Under the pieces are notes generated by a model. It saw nothing but the letters and a program-made list of their open reading frames with translations. It did no database searches and had not been told where the DNA came from. The translations under genes were made by a program, and so were the position numbers. Below, piece by piece: positions 34,008-36,303 of a stretch of DNA of 36,303 nucleotides. The number at the start of each line of letters is the position of its first letter. The first letter of the stretch is position 1. This DNA comes from Burkholderiales bacterium. Lineage in GTDB: Bacteria > Pseudomonadota > Gammaproteobacteria > Burkholderiales > Burkholderiaceae_C. The stretch is from NCBI GenBank assembly GCA_020354665.1, contig CP070653.1, positions 2,568,692-2,604,994 on the forward strand, written 5' to 3'.

Positions 34008-34495
34008 GGCAGCAACTCCTGTCCTATGGGGCTTAGCGCGGTGACGGTCACCCGGCGTTGGTTCCCGTTTAGCGGTTCGAGTTCGATGCGCAGGTCGGGC
34101 CGGGGCAGCGCCGCGCCCGCGCGGCCCGGCCATTCGGCGAGCTTCAGGCCCGGTCGCTCGAACACTTCACGCAGACCCGCGTCGATGAACTCGTGCTCCT
34201 CGTCGAAGCGGTAGAAGTCCAGATGCGCGATGGCGAGGCCGGGCAGCTCGTACGGTTCCATCACCGCATAGGTCGGGCTCTTGATGTGGCCTTGCACGCC
34301 AAGCGCGCGCAGCAAATGGCGCACGAACGTGGTCTTGCCCGACCCGAGCGGCCCGTCGAGCGCGATGAAGGCATTGCGGATCGCCGGCTTGCTTGCGAGC
34401 TGCGCTGCCATCGCAGCACATTCGGCTTCGCTGCGCCAACGCAGCGTGCGAGACTCGGGGCGGGTTCCTAGAATCGTTTGATGATCAACGGTCAC
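34004..34495 (-). CDS. tsaE: tRNA threonylcarbamoyladenosine (t6A) biosynthesis ATPase TsaE
   Basis: A protein of about 163 residues that drives the TsaB-TsaD-TsaE complex, which makes the t6A base at position 37 of ANN-decoding tRNAs. Walker A is GPLGSGKTTFVRHLL, followed by SPTYAVMEPY and AHLDFYRFDEEHEF, all standard for the family. No ATG is available at the right place; family members have a short segment before the RTLRW-like stretch. The GTG at 34495 gives the proper length and is the best choice, but it then overlaps the start region of queG on the opposite strand by 15 bases. The start is uncertain, the identity is not. It is coupled to amiC by a four-base overlap. Confidence 0.88.
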   Translation of the reverse strand: MTVDHQTILGTRPESRTLRWRSEAECAAMAAQLASKPAIRNAFIALDGPLGSGKTTFVRHLLRALGVQGHIKSPTYAVMEPYELPGLAIAHLDFYRFDEEHEFIDAGLREVFERPGLKLAEWPGRAGAALPRPDLRIELEPLNGNQRRVTVTALSPIGQELLP

Positions 34496-35572
34496 GAGCT
34501 GGATGGCAACGCACTGGTCGTGCAAATCCGCGCCTGGGGACACGAGCTGGGATTCTCCCAGATCGGCGTAGCCTCTGTCGACCTCGCCGATGCCGAGGCC
34601 GGCCTGCAGGCGTGGCTCGACGCCGGCTTTCACGGCGAGATGGCCTACATGGCACGACACGGTCTGCGCCGCGCCCGGCCCGCGCAGCTGGTGCCGGGCA
34701 CGCTCAGCGTCATCACCGCACGCATCGATTATCTCCCACGGCAGAGCGTTGACGGCTGGCAGGCGGTCGAGTGGCAGCGTCTTGCGCAACCGGAGGCGGC
34801 GGCTGTTTCGATCTACGCGCGCGGTCGCGACTATCACCGTGTGGTGCGCGCGCGACTGCAGCGGCTCGCCGAGCGTATCGAGTCGGTGGTTGGCCCGTTC
34901 GGCTACCGTGTCTTCAGCGACTCTGCGCCGCTGCTCGAGGCGCAATTGGCCACGCGCAGCGGGCTCGGCTGGCGGGGCAAGCACACGTTGGTGCTCGATC
35001 GGGATGCAGGGTCGACCTTCTTTCTCGGCGAAATCTGTGTCGATCTCGCGCTGCCGCCCACTGAGCCGGTCGCCGCCCACTGCGGCCAATGCACGGCCTG
35101 CCTGGACGTCTGCCCGACCCGCGCGATCGTTGCGCCGTACCGGCTGGACGCGCGGCGCTGCATTTCGTACCTGACGATCGAACACGCCGGACCGATTCCG
35201 GTGCAGTGGCGCGCCGCAATGGGCAACCGGATCTACGGCTGCGATGACTGCCAGCTCGTCTGCCCCTGGAACAAGTACGCGCGGCGCGCCACCATCGCTG
35301 ACTTCGACGCGCGCAAGGTGTTCACCTCGGCGCGCCTGCTCGATCTGTGGGTCTGGAGCGAAGCGGAATTCCTGCATCACACCACGGGAACGGCGATCCG
35401 CCGCATCGGCTACGAGCGCTGGCAGCGCAACCTGGCGGTGGCTCTGGGCAACGCGCTGCGCGGGACACGCGATGCGGCCGTCACGCAGGCGTTGCGCGAG
35501 CGGCGCGAGGGGGCCTCGGCCCTCGTGCGCGAACACATCGACTGGGCAGTGGCCCAGGGCGGGTCAACCTGA
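34481..35572 (+). CDS. queG: Epoxyqueuosine reductase QueG
   Basis: A 363-residue cytoplasmic enzyme that carries out the last step of queuosine synthesis, reducing epoxyqueuosine in tRNA with cobalamin and two 4Fe-4S clusters. The two cluster motifs are together in the second half: CGQCTACLDVCPT and CDDCQLVCPWNKYA. The N-terminal part holds the QueG family stretches LGFSQIGVA, GFHGEMAYM and RVFSDSAPLLE, and the segment SGLGWRGKHTLVL. The ATG at 34481 is used; a TTG directly before it is in frame. Its 3' end overlaps the convergent AEC transporter gene by nine bases. Confidence 0.93.
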   Translation: MINGHELDGNALVVQIRAWGHELGFSQIGVASVDLADAEAGLQAWLDAGFHGEMAYMARHGLRRARPAQLVPGTLSVITARIDYLPRQSVDGWQAVEWQRLAQPEAAAVSIYARGRDYHRVVRARLQRLAERIESVVGPFGYRVFSDSAPLLEAQLATRSGLGWRGKHTLVLDRDAGSTFFLGEICVDLALPPTEPVAAHCGQCTACLDVCPTRAIVAPYRLDARRCISYLTIEHAGPIPVQWRAAMGNRIYGCDDCQLVCPWNKYARRATIADFDARKVFTSARLLDLWVWSEAEFLHHTTGTAIRRIGYERWQRNLAVALGNALRGTRDAAVTQALRERREGASALVREHIDWAVAQGGST

Positions 35573-36303
35573 AAGCAGTGCCAGCCAGAGCGGCAGCGTC
35601 ACCATGCCGAGCAGCGTCGACAGCGAGACCAAGCCGGCGACGAAAGCGCCATGCCCACCCATGCGCGCTGCCAGCACATAGGCACTCGATGCGGTGGGCA
35701 TCGCCGCGAATGCGACCGCGATGCGCCGCTGCTCCTCGGGCAGCGCGAGCCACGTCACGACGGGTAGCGATACCAGCGGCAGGACCAGATGCCGGATGGA
35801 GAGCAAGGCGGTGGCCAGTGCCGGTGACGTCCGCAGTGCGCCGAAGCGCAGGCCGGCGCCAACTGCCATCAACCCGATGGGCAGCGCGGCAACGCCGATG
35901 CGTTGCAGCGTCGCCTCCACAGGCTGGGCGAAGCGCAGCCCGAGCAGATTGGCGAGCAGTCCGCCGAGCGTAGCGATGATCAGCGGATTGCGCGCGAGCT
36001 CGCGCAGATAGCCCTGCTCGCGATGGCGCGCCATCGGCCAGACCGCCGCGACGTTCGCGAACGGGACGCAAACGGACATCAGCACGGCGACCCAGGCTAC
36101 GCCCTGGCTGCCGCCGAGGCGCTCGGCGAGCGCGAGCGCCACATAGGAGTTGAAGCGAAACGCGGTCTGTGCGCCCGAGGCGTGCAGGTTCCGATCCACG
36201 CCCGGCCAGTAGCCGATCGCGTAGGCGAGGACGATCCCCACCGCCGTCACCGACAGGCCGCTGGCGGCCAGCGGGACGCTGCTCGCGACCTGCAGGGGAT
36301 TCC
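35564..36303 (-). CDS. AEC-family transporter (auxin efflux carrier type), partial
   Basis: The gene runs off the right edge; about 246 C-terminal residues are visible. The frame stays open from the edge, beginning NPLQVASSVPLAASGLSV, which reads like the middle of an AEC protein. Membrane helices alternate with short loops. The RNPLIIATLGGLLANLLG stretch and the glycine/alanine-rich GVAALPIGLMAVGAGL are typical of the C-terminal half of AEC permeases. These carry organic acids (malonate, malate) or amino acids; the substrate cannot be named. The GTG at 36250 is internal, not the start. The stop overlaps the end of queG by nine bases, tail to tail. Confidence 0.87.
   Translation of the reverse strand, partial: NPLQVASSVPLAASGLSVTAVGIVLAYAIGYWPGVDRNLHASGAQTAFRFNSYVALALAERLGGSQGVAWVAVLMSVCVPFANVAAVWPMARHREQGYLRELARNPLIIATLGGLLANLLGLRFAQPVEATLQRIGVAALPIGLMAVGAGLRFGALRTSPALATALLSIRHLVLPLVSLPVVTWLALPEEQRRIAVAFAAMPTASSAYVLAARMGGHGAFVAGLVSLSTLLGMVTLPLWLALLSG

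Overview
The window is a stretch of GC-rich chromosome in which genes fill almost all of both strands. Protein families and gene neighbourhoods point to a betaproteobacterium, most likely of the Burkholderiales. The pointers are the zapB-like/zapA/6S RNA/EVE order, the queG/tsaE/amiC/mutL block, an NAD-linked molybdenum formate dehydrogenase beside formyl-CoA transferase, and a MutL carrying the endonuclease motif. I see no rRNA, tRNA, insertion sequence, prophage or CRISPR array.

Layout. (1) 1-4840, plus strand: the end of frc (formyl-CoA:oxalate CoA-transferase), then a two-gene NAD-dependent formate dehydrogenase, so formate released from oxalate can be oxidised to CO2 with NADH formed. 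(2) 4943-10092: a TerC-type membrane protein fused to a universal stress domain, a calcium-type P-type ATPase on the other strand, and the broken remnant of an ArsB/NhaD/SLC13-like permease. (3) 10378-12683, minus strand: ridA-like, dsbB, zapB-like, zapA, 6S RNA and an EVE-domain gene. (4) 12839-15427, plus strand: the DNA-uptake channel gene comEC.

(5) 15517-21570, plus strand: a four-gene cluster of circularly permuted ATP-grasp, alpha-E and transglutaminase-like proteins. This family set has been predicted to make or attach a peptide-like modification, but I know of no established product. One ATP-grasp copy is fused to alpha-E and has lost residues that the stand-alone copy keeps. This is the most interesting part of the window. 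A small unknown ORF follows. (6) 22024-27551, minus strand: MoxR ATPase, DUF58 protein, a membrane transglutaminase of the TgpA type and an MltB-like lytic transglycosylase, forming a second, unrelated transglutaminase module. A 345-base gap without a recognisable gene lies between MoxR and DUF58.

(7) 27601-36303: a histone-deacetylase-like hydrolase and an MscS channel (plus), mutL (minus), a DedA protein (plus), amiC and tsaE (minus, overlapping by 4 bases), queG (plus, its start overlapping the likely tsaE start) and a partial AEC-family transporter (minus) that runs off the right edge.

Coordinates, motifs and start choices come from reading the sequence. Family roles come from general knowledge of the families. 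No database search was possible.
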